Shown here in pieces: positions 8,896-20,897 of a stretch of DNA of 64,000 nt. Each line of letters begins with the position of its first letter. Position 1 is the first letter of the stretch. Source of the DNA: Eutreptiella sp. 'Long Island Sound 2002'. Lineage: Eukaryota; Euglenozoa; Euglenophyceae; Eutreptiales; Eutreptiaceae. A model generated the notes under the pieces. That model ran no database searches. It had not been told where the DNA came from and saw only the letters and a program-made list of their open reading frames with translations. The translations under genes and the position numbers were made by a program. Where the stretch lies: contig OZ038385.1 in NCBI GenBank assembly GCA_964036045.1, forward strand, positions 56,967,919 through 57,031,918, in the 5' to 3' direction.

Positions 8896-10128
8896 TTATT
8901 TCACTGATTCGTACCCTTCGGAGTTGTGAATCGGGATCATCGACACACTTGGATTCCTGATGTTGTCTCCTGTGTTTGCTGCACAGGTCTCCTCTTCTCC
9001 TTCGCTATCAGTTTCCACGTCTAGCGTCGGAGCGTTGACGACAGGTTCTCGTTCCTCCCATTTGACCTCAGGGTGATCAGGGAATTTGGATAGCATCTTT
9101 GCTTTCCCCCAACCCCGGTTCTGCCTTGTGACCCACTGTACCTTCTCCTGGTCGAGTTCTTCCATCGGTACGGGTTTGGTATCCCCGTCGAGTAGATAGA
9201 GACATGTTCGCCAGGAAGGCTTCGGTAAAATTTCTTCACTCCCATCTTGGCTGTACATCGGCAGGTCGGGTAGGATGATCTTCGAGATAGTCAGTCTTTC
9301 GAGGAGTTCTTTCCACTTCGCTCCTTTACTTTCCCATTTCTTCCCTTCTGGTACTACTAAAACTAAGCGCGCTCGGTCGATTGCCACCTTGACCAGAACT
9401 CTTAAGAGTTGGGAGAACCTTGCATTTGTGTACAACTGCTTCCACCTTTGTAGCCACCCCCAATGGTACCAAAAGGCGGAGTTGTCCTTGCGGTTGCAGT
9501 AAAATTGTGAGTCCGCGTTCTGCTTCGAAGCGAACAGCTCAATGAAGTCCAAACCCGTCGGATCTCCTTCCAAAGATAAGTCCGCAAACCCTTGTCTCTT
9601 CATCTCCGTCGAAAGCTGGTAGTTCTCAGTACGAGCGAGCTGCGCGTGGAGGGCCATCATACCTTCCAGCTTCATGTCTGCGCCTAAATTGAGCGACAGA
9701 CCTTGGATGACCTGCACGGAGGGTTTTGGTGTGGTGTCCTCGTTCAGTGGGACTTCCACGAGTTGCCCATGTCTCTGAACCAGTAAATGGTGGGGCGCTT
9801 GCAGGGAGAGGTACTTGATGTGCGGGCTGGCTTCAAAGAAGTCGTTTCCCAGGATCACGTCAAATGCGTCGGTGTCGAAGGTGGCGAACGAGAAAGGGAT
9901 GTCCTCTTCTCCCACGTGAACAACTCCTTCCGTCTCCCCACTTGTCAGCTGTACAGCTCCGCTGCCAACCTTGACTCCGAAAATTTCACCCATTTACGTT
10001 TGGCCTTGCTCCACCAGTCTCTCCGCCACTAAGCTGTTACTGGCGCCCGTGTCGAGTAACCCATGATACTTTTGCTCCCCCATTGAGACCAGCCATGCGT
10101 AGAGCCTCTTTCCCGAGGTCCCACCCCT
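8896..10128 (-). pseudogene. E2 pol: aspartic protease and DIRS-like module
   Basis: The frame follows the gag TAG at 10129. The protease active site LLDTGASNSLVAERLV lies near 10045 and is cut off by a TAA at 9994-9996. The second half (DVILGNDFFEASPHIKYL) resumes in frame. Next is the module shared with E1: TENYQL, IELFASKQN, a W-rich stretch, LLRVLVKVAIDRARLVLVVPEG and LPDLPMY. A closely similar arrangement (xLFAS, W, YAxPPF, LVxPxW) is known downstream of RNase H in DIRS retrotransposons. Here it precedes RT. The piece ends in an acidic region and a TAA at 8896. Confidence 0.82.
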
Positions 10129-10131
10129 CTA
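10129..10131 (-). other. In-frame TAG between E2 gag and pol
   Basis: The TAG is followed by AGG GGT GGG and is in phase with both gag and protease. It is at the same place as the E1 TAG. The conserved position between two diverged copies argues that this stop is ancestral, unlike the other E2 stops. Confidence 0.55.
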
Positions 10132-12191
10132 CTTCTGTGCGGCCCGAAGGGTCTTGAGTGGAATCCCATGCTTCTCGCATTGCTTGAGAAGGTACTGCTC
10201 CATGGACAACAGCTTCCTCTTCTTTTTGTTGCTTCCTTCCTCTTCAGGTGCTGCAACAGGAGCGGGATTCGGTGCTGGTTTCGGCACAAATGCTGGCTTC
10301 GGTGAAGGTGCAGGCTTCGGCGCAGGCTTCCGAAATGGCTGCGTGCCCGGCTTGAGGTATACAGGTTGACCTTGACCTTGCTGTGGTGCTTGCTGTTGTG
10401 CATTCCAGTCTTCTTGTTGTTTCTCGTCATCCTTTTGCTTCTTCCAGCAGTGCAACGCTGCGTGGTTCCTTTTTCCACAGTATTCGCAGTAGATGGTAAC
10501 CTTGAAAGCAGGTGGTGGATGTTCTTGAGTCCATTGCCAGCCTCTTCCACCTTTGCCTTTGCCGCCGCCTCGTCCTCGACCTTTTCCTTTTCCCTTGCCA
10601 CCGCCTTTGCCTTCTCCTTTGCCTTCGCCAGTAAACAGTTCGGCCTCAGCGTTGTACTGTGCGTAGTTGAGGTGCGCGTGGCGGTCGGCGGCTTGATCAG
10701 ACTCTCGCTCCATAGACAGGGCTTTAAGCAGTCTTAGTGGATCGGAGTAGCTGTGGGCAAGGGCCTTGCGCGCTGGCGTGTCTTTGCACTCTGACCATGT
10801 CTTCGCTGGGATCTTGCTGCACAACAGAATCAGTTTGTCGTACTCAGAGTAACCACACGTAAGCCTTGCCACCAGCTCTCTGATCCTTGCCTCCATCCGA
10901 TTGATCTCGTCCAGCTTGGGGAACTCCTCAAACTTGGAGAGATCTAAGAGTTGTTGGCGAATGTGCATATCAGTCCCGAACACAGGGAAGGTCTCCTCAA
11001 TCTTAGAAAGAAACTCCACGAAGGTGTTAGATTCGGACAACAGGTCTTCTAGGAGTTCGCGCAACCAGTCTGTTTTGCACCCAGTCACCCTGAGGTCGGC
11101 TTTGATCATGTCTGACGCCTTGGTTTGACCTGTGAGTCACAGAAAGCGCGCGAAGTCCTTTGCCCAGAAGACAATGTTCCTTCCAGTGACCACAGGCAGT
11201 GGTGTTTCGATCTTCGCTGTGGCGACACCCTTCCTTTCTCTCCTTCGCTCTGCTTCTTCTTCAGAATCTTCAGTTTCGAGCTCCGTTGGCACCACCAAGC
11301 ACGCAAGAATTCGGAGGCCATGTAGGTGTGCTTCGTGTAGCGTCTTGATTGGTACTGACTTCTTGAAGAAGGGCGTCGACTTGCCATAGGTTCGTCGTGG
11401 AACAAAGGGCGAGCGCTTGTAACCTAGGTACGACAAGCCTGTGATGGTGGTGTCCAGGTCTGTCAACTTGCTGCCTTCCTTCATCTGATTCAGTTCCAGT
11501 GTCAGTATTTCCATCTTGTGTAAGAGGTCGTGTAGCGTAGGGTCATGCCCTTTCCCAGTAGCGCGAGGTGGTAGTTCGTACTCATGTAGATCGTGCAACT
11601 CGTCGCTCTCCTTTTTGTCGTCGCACGCCAACAGGTCCCTCAACACCTTGTCTTTGCCTGTTTTTCTCAGGTGTTCTGCAAGATCTTCTAACCATTCGGA
11701 CTCCGCATCAACTTCACGTGTTTGTCCACTTGCGCGCGAAGGACCAGCCTCGCATGTGCGTGTGGTCCACTCTTCGTTCGCATAACCAGTCTCTGGCACC
11801 TGCATTGCTTCATGCATGGGTCTTGCTTCGCGCGAGGATCAGTCTCGAATGGTATCCTGGTTTCGCGCGCAGGCCTGGTCTCGCGTACAGGACCTGCTTG
11901 CCTTACCATCTCTCGATGCGTGTGAGTGTCTTCGTGCGCGCACCCAGAAGATTGCGAGGAAGTTGGTACAGGCTTTGCTTCTGTTAGAGTGTTAGCGCCG
12001 TGCAATGTTGACCTCTCTGACTCTCTCAATCTTGACTTCTCTGACTCTCTTAACCTTGCATCCCTTGCCTTCAGTGCCCTGACTCTCTCTCGCTCGGCGC
12101 TCCCTTTTAACCTTATCCCCGAACGCACACGTACCCTTCTGAGTGTCTTATCTTCTCGCCTTTTTGCCTTTGAACTTTTGGGTGGGGCCAT
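10129..12191 (-). pseudogene. E2 gag polyprotein (nonsense and frameshift)
   Basis: There are three pieces. An Arg/Ser/Glu-rich N-terminal frame starts at the ATG at 12191. A 226-aa piece starts at 11817 in another frame, and a 326-aa piece runs to 10129. The last two are in one frame, split by a TGA at 11137 in FARFL-stop-LTGQ, where E1 reads FAEFLLLTGQ. The capsid-like part ends in a run rich in Gly/Lys/Arg. It is followed by a perfect CCHC knuckle, CEYCGKRNHAALHC (C-x2-C-x4-H-x4-C), and a Lys/Pro-rich tail. The frame ends with AAQK-TAG in phase with the protease. The upstream frame could be a separate leader ORF and not part of gag. Confidence 0.82.
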
Positions 12192-12339
12192 GTCAAACAG
12201 CTGGGTTGTAGAACTAGAGGGCTAGCCTGGGGTTGATGAAGTGTGATGATGATTGAGATGATGAAAATCTCAGATTTTTCAATTTTCAAAATTTTCAAAA
12301 ATCCGCCAGGCAGGGTCCTGGAGTTGCTACAACTCCGGC

Positions 12340-12350
12340 CTCTGCTACCA
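12340..12350 (-). other. E2 primer binding site (initiator tRNA-Met)
   Basis: The minus strand reads TGGTAGCAGAG, the perfect complement of CUCUGCUACCA-3', the acceptor end of animal-type initiator tRNA-Met. It lies 149 nt upstream of the gag-side ATG at 12191. Confidence 0.75.
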
Positions 12351-12890
12351 GAAAGATTTCTGCCTTACACCCTAGCACAAAGCAAAAATTCAGGATCAAA
12401 CTTGCTGATGAAAGTCCACCACTGATTGTAGGTCCATGGCATAAAAGGCTAAACAAATGACCCAAAAATATGCACAAGTCTTTGGAGCATAAAATACATG
12501 AAAAAGATATGTTTCAGTGGTTTCTGGGCCTTTTACTATCACCAAAGTTCAGTTCTGACCTTTATCTCTTGAACTGCCCACTCAGTAAGACTGGCCATCA
12601 TGGAGCCATTCATGTGCCCCATCATGACCTATCATGTCATTTCTGCATCATGATCTGATTATGAACAATTAGACCTCTGAGAATCTGCCTGTCACCACCA
12701 TCTTCCATCATTCTTCTGATTTACTGATCATCTTCACTGTTCATGCAGGACAATCTTGGATTAGCAGCATCATGCTGTACATTCTGACATCTGGATCTGG
12801 ATCTGGATTAAAGTAGGAAATTCACTACCAGAGTTCAGCTTAATAACTGAATGCTCATATAAATAGGCATGTTCACAAAACGAAACAGCC
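12351..12890 (-). repeat. Candidate 5' LTR of E2
   Basis: This AT-richer noncoding stretch lies upstream of the E2 primer binding site. It has a few short direct repeats (GATCTGGATCTGGATCTGG near 12790). The limit at about 12890 is set only by the stop codon of the neighbouring ORF and is a guess. It shows no clear similarity to the E1 LTR candidate except for about 25 bp next to the primer binding site. Confidence 0.35.
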
Positions 12891-13685
12891 TCAGTGGGTC
12901 CATCTAACTGCGACCACCCATCCGCTCAGCCACCCGTTGAGCTTTTTTTTGGGCTTTTGTGTGCGCTTTTCATCCACTTTTCGTTTCGCACGACGTTCCT
13001 GTGCAGCAGCCACCATGTGGTCTGCCCGTCGCTTTTTATGGGTGTCCGCGCGCAGTTGTTGGCGCGTCCCGTTGTCTGCCTCGAGCCTTAGGGCTTCGGC
13101 AACGATGGCCTCGGCATCCTTTTCAAGCATAGGCACATCAAATACATCATTGTGCCGTGCCGCCGCGACCATGGCACCCCTTAGAGGGTGCACACTGGGA
13201 CCACTCACCTTGAGTGTGTCCGTGGGCACACCAAAGTATGACTGAACGAACGCAGTCTCGGCAGGAGTGGACGCCCAATGGAGCCTTTGCACCTCGCTCA
13301 ACTCGGGGATGCAGGTGGCTCCTCCTGGCTGATACGACTTGGTATAATGGAGCCACCGCCCATGCATCCGCAAGAAGATAACACGCAATCGCAATTTTAG
13401 GGACACAAGGATAGGAGTAGCACGGACCAAGTCCATTCCACGTGCATCACAATTGAGCGCCAGTTGGACATCATTTGCATACATTTGCAACTCATTGGCA
13501 ATCTTGTGGACATGCACATATGCCTCTTCCATGGTAGAATTGGGGATACGTTCAAAGAAAGGCTTTGCGAAACAAGCATGTAACACAATGCAATAATAAT
13601 AATACTTGCCGATCGCTCCGACCGGTAATTTGGAACCCGGGGACACAACGAAGCTACACGAGAGACGGAAAAGGCTCAAATCCAC
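12891..13685 (-). CDS. Hypothetical gene, C-terminal exon with basic tail
   Basis: This well-kept open frame of about 264 codons ends in TGA at 12891-12893. It reads like real protein: a Tyr/Cys-rich stretch near the start, an alpha-helical middle (EEAYVHVHKIANELQMYAND), and a strongly basic C-terminus with HKKRRADH, ERRAKRK and KPKKKLNGW, suggestive of nuclear or nucleic-acid-binding function. No family is recognised. The 5' end of the frame (GTG at 13685) is unlikely to be the start. The pyrimidine-rich CGTCTCTCGTGTAG upstream of 13653 looks like a splice acceptor. Together with 13904-14281 it may form one gene, but the phases I tried do not join cleanly. Its stop abuts the E2 LTR candidate. 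Confidence 0.5.
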   Translation of the reverse strand: MDLSLFRLSCSFVVSPGSKLPVGAIGKYYYYCIVLHACFAKPFFERIPNSTMEEAYVHVHKIANELQMYANDVQLALNCDARGMDLVRATPILVSLKLRLRVIFLRMHGRWLHYTKSYQPGGATCIPELSEVQRLHWASTPAETAFVQSYFGVPTDTLKVSGPSVHPLRGAMVAAARHNDVFDVPMLEKDAEAIVAEALRLEADNGTRQQLRADTHKKRRADHMVAAAQERRAKRKVDEKRTQKPKKKLNGWLSGWVVAVRWTH

Positions 13686-13903
13686 AGACTACACCTAAGG
13701 CCTACCTATAACAAGTGCCAAAGTTGCCTTTGGAAAGGATCCAAAAAAAGGTGTTTTTGAAGTTACCTAGATTACAAATGTCACGATTGACAAAGATCGT
13801 ACGAGGGCAAACACAACAAGCAACGAAAGGAGTGTGTAACTAGGTTTAGCAATGCATATGAACCTTGTGTAGACCTCCGGTTGTAGTAGATTGTAGCATT
13901 TAC

Positions 13904-14281
13904 CTCTAAATGACCAAGGTGACCACAATTGTACACAATGCACACCTTGTATTTGCAACTGCTCTCTTTGAAAGAGTGAAAGCAGCCCTCAATCTCCTTC
14001 GTGTGCATTGGGCAAAGTCTGGCAACGACAGCCATCACACAAACTCGACGAAACTTCTCTTCCCACCTCTTTCTCCCCACAATTGCTTCACCCAAAATGC
14101 GGCATTGACCAAGAAAACACCAAGATGCTTGGGAAGGGTCCAAGCTAACCTTGTCCTTCTTCTGAGGTGGCTTCAGTCGAAGGATGGGCTTGCGGTGGCG
14201 CCAATGGCTGGATGATGCTTGCTTGCCACAAACCCAACACCACCTTTTTTCATATCCCATCTGTGCGGACAAAGCATCCAT
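13904..14281 (-). CDS. Hypothetical gene, N-terminal exon with Cys pairs
   Basis: The ATG at 14281 opens a frame starting MDALSAQMGYEKRWCWVCGK. It continues through basic and Cys-containing sequence (ILRLKPPQKKDK, CPMHTKEIEGC, CGHLGHLE). The CWVCGK pair and the later Cys/His residues could bind zinc. A GAG|GTAAAT motif at 13904/13903 is a good splice donor, after which the frame degenerates until a stop at 13781. It is probably the first exon of the gene ending at 12891. No homologous family is recognised. Confidence 0.4.
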
Positions 14282-17200
14282 AAATCTGAATGCATCAGAT
14301 CAAAAGTATACATCTACTGAGTAGATTCATGTAAAAAAATTCATGGATACCTGATCCGCTCTCGATTTCTATTGAAAATTCGACCCCAAAATCCCCTTAC
14401 CGCGAAAGCGCCGCAAGCGGTACCGGATCCATTCGATAAAACAGCATCCGGCAGCCTGATTTAGCTATCTAACTGTCCCTAATACCACCAGATGTTAGTA
14501 AAAATGCACTTCGGGGGAGCGGAGACGGCCGCGCAGCGCCGCGCCGCCGTATCTCAATTCTGGCGTCGCCCTTGAGCCCCCCTAACGCATACATGTCGAC
14601 ACGACACTGATGTATCATTGCGGCACTCCGATGGGAGTCATGTTGCAGAGCAACAACCGGTTTTCCTTCCCCCCTTTGGGGTGCCCACCTCAACATTCTC
14701 CCCAACCCCTCCTTTACCCAAACGTCTCCAGCTTCGGGGAGTCATGCTCCCTGTGTACACCCTGATTTAGTGAAAAATGTAGCATAGTAACAAGTGGTTG
14801 GAAAGAGGTTTAATCGCGTAGATGCACACACCCCGATGTGGAATGCTGAGACATCCTAGCTTTGTTTGCGGCATCCTTAGCAATCTCGTGCAGGTCTTCT
14901 TCCCCAAGTGGGGTCATACCTCTCATCGTTGATGGGCTCTCAAATAGGTGGTATCAAAAGACAACAATACCACCAACCTTTGCCGGAATGATTTTTAAGA
15001 ATGAAAAATTGCGCTTTGCAAGCGCCATGTGAGGTGTGCACACCCAAAAAAAACCACACCATCAGACCACATTTTTCACTTCTTTCCACACCACGGTGGC
15101 TTCATTTTCACCATTTTATGCTCTTTTCACCCCGTATTGCGCACTTTCACACTTCTTTGTCCCTTAGGCGTGTTGGAGACTGTTGTTGCTTCAAGTAGAC
15201 CACAACAGGTGTGCACGCTAGGCCGTTGGTTGTTCATGTTCACTTTCTTGCACCTTGCACACTCCATGTCCGTTGTGTACTTTCTTTTTTGTTCCGTTGT
15301 TGACATGTATGAAGGTTGCCAATCCAACAAAGGAATGTAGGTGAGCTGTAAGACACTAAGCAAGCGAGGTACGGAGACCAGTTCGAGCACCAAGGCACAA
15401 ACTTTTTTTTGACGGACATTCTAAACGTTGACGGCAAGGATACTTGTTGCTTCTACCCCCACGAAACGGTATATGACGGTGTGCGACCGCGTACATGTAC
15501 AGTACGTGCATTTTAAACTTAACGGAAAGCGACACGCAACGAGTTTAACGGCCCATCAAGTGCGTGAAATATGCAACCTTCCGAGAGTTGAGAACATCAA
15601 AACGGTTGCCATATCTTTCTTTTCGTCTTTCGTCAAGTAGTTCAATACTGACACAAAATCTCGGGTAAAGGGCCCCGTTAGCCAAAATACTCGTGCCGTA
15701 AAGCGTCACATTCAACTGAAAATGATGTTAACGCAAAAGATTTTGATCGGCGTCGATCAACAGTTCTCCAAATGCTATGTGTACACTATGTAGCGCCAGC
15801 TACAGATCCATATTTTACCGTAATGAACCCGCAAACCATGATGCGCGACATTGTAGCAGAACGAAAAAAAATGTCAATTTTTTGTTAATTGAAATTCAAT
15901 GCACTTCAAATTCTGCGATCATTACCCCAATCGCATGAATCTATTCGCACGAATTTTGTAGGAATCTTTCGCTTAATTTGGTAAATGATAGTCTGCACAC
16001 TTCCAAATAGATCCTTTGAACGACGTCGATCAAGAAAGATGTCCTTCGAGATTTAATCAAGAATAGCTTTTCATATTCAATCGAAACAATGCCCTATTTC
16101 CTTCTTTATTGGTTGGTTGAAAAAGTTACTCATTTTTGTGTTTTGAAAAACGACAAATTCTAGTATCTACGGAAAAAGATGTTAATTCTACGTCATGCGC
16201 AGATCTTGACAAATTGCGTTCCTCCTTGTGTCAAGAGACACGTGGTTGCCGCCAAGCTTTGCGCAAGCCTATTAGCACACCCAAGTTATTGGGCGATGGT
16301 GCGAAATTGCTTGGCGGTTACTATACTTACCATGGAATGAAATGTAATCATCGTGGCTTAATGGCGACACAATATTGCTACAGGGGTGCCTTCTTGACTC
16401 ATTGTTCTTCACTATCAAATTTTTCGCCATCACTGAAAAAAGACGCCGTACGAGATAGAGCGCAAGCTTCAAAACTTCTTGTATTTCTGTGGTTGATCAT
16501 GGGTTGTTGCAACCAAAGTCTCTTTTTACTGCAACAATCGGACGCAATGTATCACTGAGAGTAATCGTAGAAGTATGGAACCATTTCGATCAATTGGTTA
16601 CAATTAGTTTTCAAGGTACTCAATTGTGCCCATTGTTTAAACTAAGAACCACTGATCATTGCCGATAGTGAGTTGGCCTCATTATTTGTTAAAACCGTTT
16701 CCCAATCTTAGACCGTACGTTACAATCAAGGCCAAAATTTAGTTTTAATCGCTGTTTTCTTAACGTAATCAAGTTCATAAACATCCAGGGAATAAATCTA
16801 AAATGCTATGACCATTGAATGCATAAAAACATTTTAGAAAGCATGACCATACACCATGTTTGCATCTTGGTATACTGTGTACAAATGTTATTTGAAAGGT
16901 TGCCATTGCATGCTATTGGTACCACAATATTTGAATATGCTAAAGTGTGTCTGCCTCAACCGTCCTTTTCTGCTCACCATTTAGTTTTCCAGATGTCATG
17001 ACTACCTTGTCCTTTTAGTGGTTCAAAATGTTGATTTGCGCCTTGCTTTTTCACATTTTCCGGCCCCGTTCATTTGGCAAACTGGTAAATTCTTTGTGTA
17101 ACGGTGTTTCGTAATTAATTTTGGCATTGAATGCAAAGTTGAGTTGACATGCTTTTTTTGTTCATGTCGTGTCTTCCTGCGTGTTACATCCTTCCTCTCC

Positions 17201-20200
17201 ATATCTGAGTGGACCGACATACCATGACAAAACCATACGCACAACCCATGGCGGGTACCTTGCATAAAATAGAACAACAAGTTGTTGCCACCGGTGCTAC
17301 TCTTTAATAGCTAAAATTGGAAGGATCGGGAGATTGAGCGGATACATAGAGTGGACTCCGCTTCAGCCGCCGGCGCACTCTGTCCGCGCAGAAAAGAGAA
17401 CAAAATCAAGTTTGAAAAAGCTACACTTGCTATGTATTTTGCGCCACTTCTTCATGCGGGCAGCCTCAGCCTTGGTAGACGGTTACCGATTCGAAAACAA
17501 AGTGCCTGTGTGAGACGAGGCCATGCAAATGTGTACAATTTGAATTTTTTTTAGTGTTATGGACATCATATCATGTTTAATGCATTAATTGCTTTCTTCC
17601 CATTGAAAAACATATTTTCCAAGACGAACACCTATTAACAAAGAAAGTGTAAGTATTTACACATCACTTTGTTTCATGGGCCATGATGCACTGTTCCAGA
17701 TATTTCCACACAAATCAAAATGAAAAGCATCTCGGTTGGGAGAGAAACAACGACATGTGTGGTGGGTGGCATAGGACAACATAACCTATGTGTTTTGCAG
17801 TTAATGTAGAATAAGATGCATTTGTGAACAACACAAATATGCATGTAGTAGTAGACACAAGTGCAATGGGAAATGAGTCGTTGAAAAATGGGCATAATCT
17901 CAAAGCGAAATTGTTGTGCAGTCACAACAAGATGGATGATATATAGGCTCCAAGGAAAATGGAGTGAGTTTGTCCCGTGGTCAAAATCAAAATGGAAAAT
18001 ATCTTCTTGCATGGTACATGATAGGTCGTGGCTTTCATCTTGGGCTTTGTTCTTTGTGCTGCATTTTTTTGCTTGATTATTCTTTCCCGTGTGCCTTTGT
18101 TGCAGGCGTACAAGGTCCTTGCTTAAACTCATTTTCACGAGATCTAAATGCGCTTTGTAAATAATAGTGACGGTCCGTCACACCTGGCAGCAAACTCATT
18201 CAAAATAACCAACCTATTGCAAGCCTGCAATGTACTCCATGTAAAAGACGTCTATTGAGGAAAGAGCTGTAGCATGACTGCAAACAACCTAGTTTGTCTA
18301 GGGATAACACACCAATTGTATCTTTTTTGTTTGTTAGTATCTCACCGCAGCCTTGGTTTTCTTTGTCTTTGGTGGTTTCTTGTGTGTTCTAAAAGGTTGC
18401 GTGTGTCGTTCAAGAAAAGCAAACGAAGCCATCAGCGAAACTAATCGGGTATGGCACTATTGCAGCAACCAAAAGCGTGAGCAACTAGGACAAACTGCAA
18501 CCCTAACGGCAACACAAATGTACATAGAGCAACGGTCCTACATTGTACATTGATTGGTTGTTGTACCCATGGACCCAGACCCAAACTTCAGGTCAAATAG
18601 GTATGTGTACAAAAAAGCTCGCCAAAATGCAATCAAACAACATAATATAAATCACAAAGAAGAACAAGCTGCTGGTTATTCAGTGCCTTTTGAAAGTTAT
18701 TCCAACAAATTGCACCTTTGATGAGTTTTTTTTACACCATGCAGCGGTTTCGAATCGAGCCCCAAAACCCTACTTTTTACGCAAAACATTGCCGGACGCA
18801 CAGCTGCCAGTTTACATTCCATGCAAATCCATTCCATGAACAATTTTTACCCACACAAAAAAAATACTTACAACTGGCACTGCAAACAAACTTTCACCCC
18901 ACTTGGCACTTCCTTGTGGGCGCAGGGCACAACACCGCACAACCCTATGCAAACTTTACACACCCGTAACTTTGCTGCACTCCTGTCTCCACTGGTTCAG
19001 CTTCAAACCCCTTGAGGATTGTGTGCACATGTACCATGCACAGTCCGGCAAGCACGCACAGATGACGGTAAAATACAATGGGCAACAAGTGACAGAGGTG
19101 TGGCTCTACAGCAGTTGAACATCCCCTGCTCCATTGTCTGTTGGTGGGTTGTACCAAGGTGGCATCATGCTGGAACTCGCCCTCGCTCCCGTCCCTAGGA
19201 AAACGAGCAGTCCTGTGGGGATACCAGGCACCTGGGCGGCTGCCGCAAATTCACAGAAAAACATTGACTTAAACTGCACACAATTTACATGCAACAATTT
19301 ACAAATCAATTCGACATACACCATACAACATTCATGTGGACCCATGTCATGGAACATGACATTTGTACAGATCAAAGCTGGCACAAAATTTGTGCTATGT
19401 GCTGTATTTCTTCATATTTCTTGACGGGCTATGGCTATTGAGACACTTTAGGATTGTGGACCACTGAAACTAAAGCATGGTCATTGAGCTACAGGAGGTT
19501 GCGGGCGACTCACACACAGATGATTTCATTGACAGCAAAGCGTGGAGGATTAGATTTAAATTCACTCGAGGTTTAGCAGTGCATGGCGAAGCAGGCACCA
19601 GATGGCTTCTCAGGCTCCGATGCACAGGGCGAGTGCCGCTGTGTGCAACTGGGCTACCCGCGTGGCACACTCACTTGACCAACGTTGTTTTGGGATGTGA
19701 TGAAGACCACAGTGCCACAGTCCAAAAGGAGGTCAGCCCGTCACACAAACGGGCATCCACATTCCATCGCAAAATCAGGGCTGTCCACGGAAGACGACGC
19801 GTCCAGGAGTGCAGCAAACACTGGGTTTACCCTGGGTTTTGGTAATACTCGTAGACTGCCCCTTCATGACTACAAAAGGGTGCCCAACAGGCCAGCATAC
19901 ATCTCAGAACACAAGAGCACATGAAATTACAGCCACACCAACACTTTGACACCCATATTGCCCCTTCCTGCAGCCTGCACAAAGCTACAAGCTGCATTCT
20001 CTATTGGATTGGAACCGGAAAAACGATGGTACCAAAAAAGGCCCAAAAGCGCGGATTATGGGGTCGACGTGTTTGGACAAGGCCATGTTCGGACACGTGT
20101 GGGGGGGTAGGGTACGTTATTATGTGAAGACATTGGCATTTGGGAGCGAGCACTGTTTCGCTGCACCTGTTATGATCCATGAGACAATGCGCCACACAGA

Positions 20201-20574
20201 TCTATGTTGCTTGCCTTTCACTGCATGCAAATACCCCCTACCCACAGCCCCTCCCCCGCCCCCGATGGGAGCCTTAGGGTGCGACAGAACACACTTTGCA
20301 TGCAAACCGTCCTTATCACACGTAGTCGTTTGGATTCATAGACTTATTTTCACAATATACCCCAATCCTAATCCTGTGTTTCAAGATTAGCCCAGCAGCA
20401 TACAAGGAATGTCTGGCGATCACGTCTGAAACAGAAATCATGAACTGTTCCCGTGGCATTGTGGGGGGCAACCTTGGGACTTGTATCTTCGGCTATGGCA
20501 CAACACAAATAGACAGCAAGCTACACTGTATCATTATGCAACCATCAATTGAACAGAAATGAGTTGACACCAGG
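14282..20574. other. Gene-poor stretch, nothing recognised
   Basis: Only short, AT-rich, stop-interrupted frames occur on both strands. I see no transposon motifs, rRNA or clear tRNA, and no frame with protein-like composition. The ORFs at 15428-15640, 16136-16558 and 19477-19845 are short and unsupported. Unrecognised introns-rich gene pieces cannot be excluded. Confidence 0.5.
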
Positions 20575-20760
20575 CATGTGTTAGAAGGGAAGGGACCTCA
20601 GAGGCGGTCCCAGAGGCGGTTAGACAGGCGGTTGGAGAAGGTTGCCAAAACGGTTGGAAGCGGCTGCTGTCGGCTACAAATGCCATTAAAGCTGGCACTT
20701 GGTGTCAGGGAGACGGTGGCTGGGCGCCCTGGAGGAGGGCCTCCCCCCCTTCCAATGCGT
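20575..20760 (+). repeat. Interspersed repeat, copy 1 (inverted relative to copy 2)
   Basis: It contains TTAGAAGGGAAGGGACCTCAGAG, GGCGGTTGGA, CTACAAATGCCATTAAAGCTGGCACTTGG and GGTGGCTGGGCGCCCTGG in order. The same blocks occur in the same order on the minus strand at 22685-22870, at roughly 80% identity by eye. The repeat carries internal GGCGGTT-type short repeats. Its class is unknown. Confidence 0.75.
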
Positions 20761-20897
20761 CTCTGGTTGACACACACTGTTCGCGCACCAGCACGGGCCC
20801 AAAGGCGGACACACACAACTCGCCGACGTCACTCTCGCTTCCCTCGCCTCGGGCCGCGACGTGCCACGCCGCCCCCCCCCCCCCCCTGGCCCCCGGG

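Larger units (their letters stand above)
6823..12890 (-). mobile_element. E2: decayed Ty3/gypsy-like LTR retrotransposon, truncated in RNase H
   Basis: The minus-strand order is LTR candidate, primer binding site (12340-12350), gag, TAG, protease, DIRS-like module, RT, and RNase H cut at 6823. It is colinear and homologous with E1 over gag and pol. From 11817 down to 6823 the whole coding region sits in one frame. It is interrupted only by stop codons at 11137, 10129, 9994, 8896, 8602, 8131, 7771 and 7486, with no frameshift over about 5 kb. The rest of RNase H, the integrase and the 3' LTR are missing. They would be expected on the far side of E1 if E1 inserted into E2. Confidence 0.88.
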
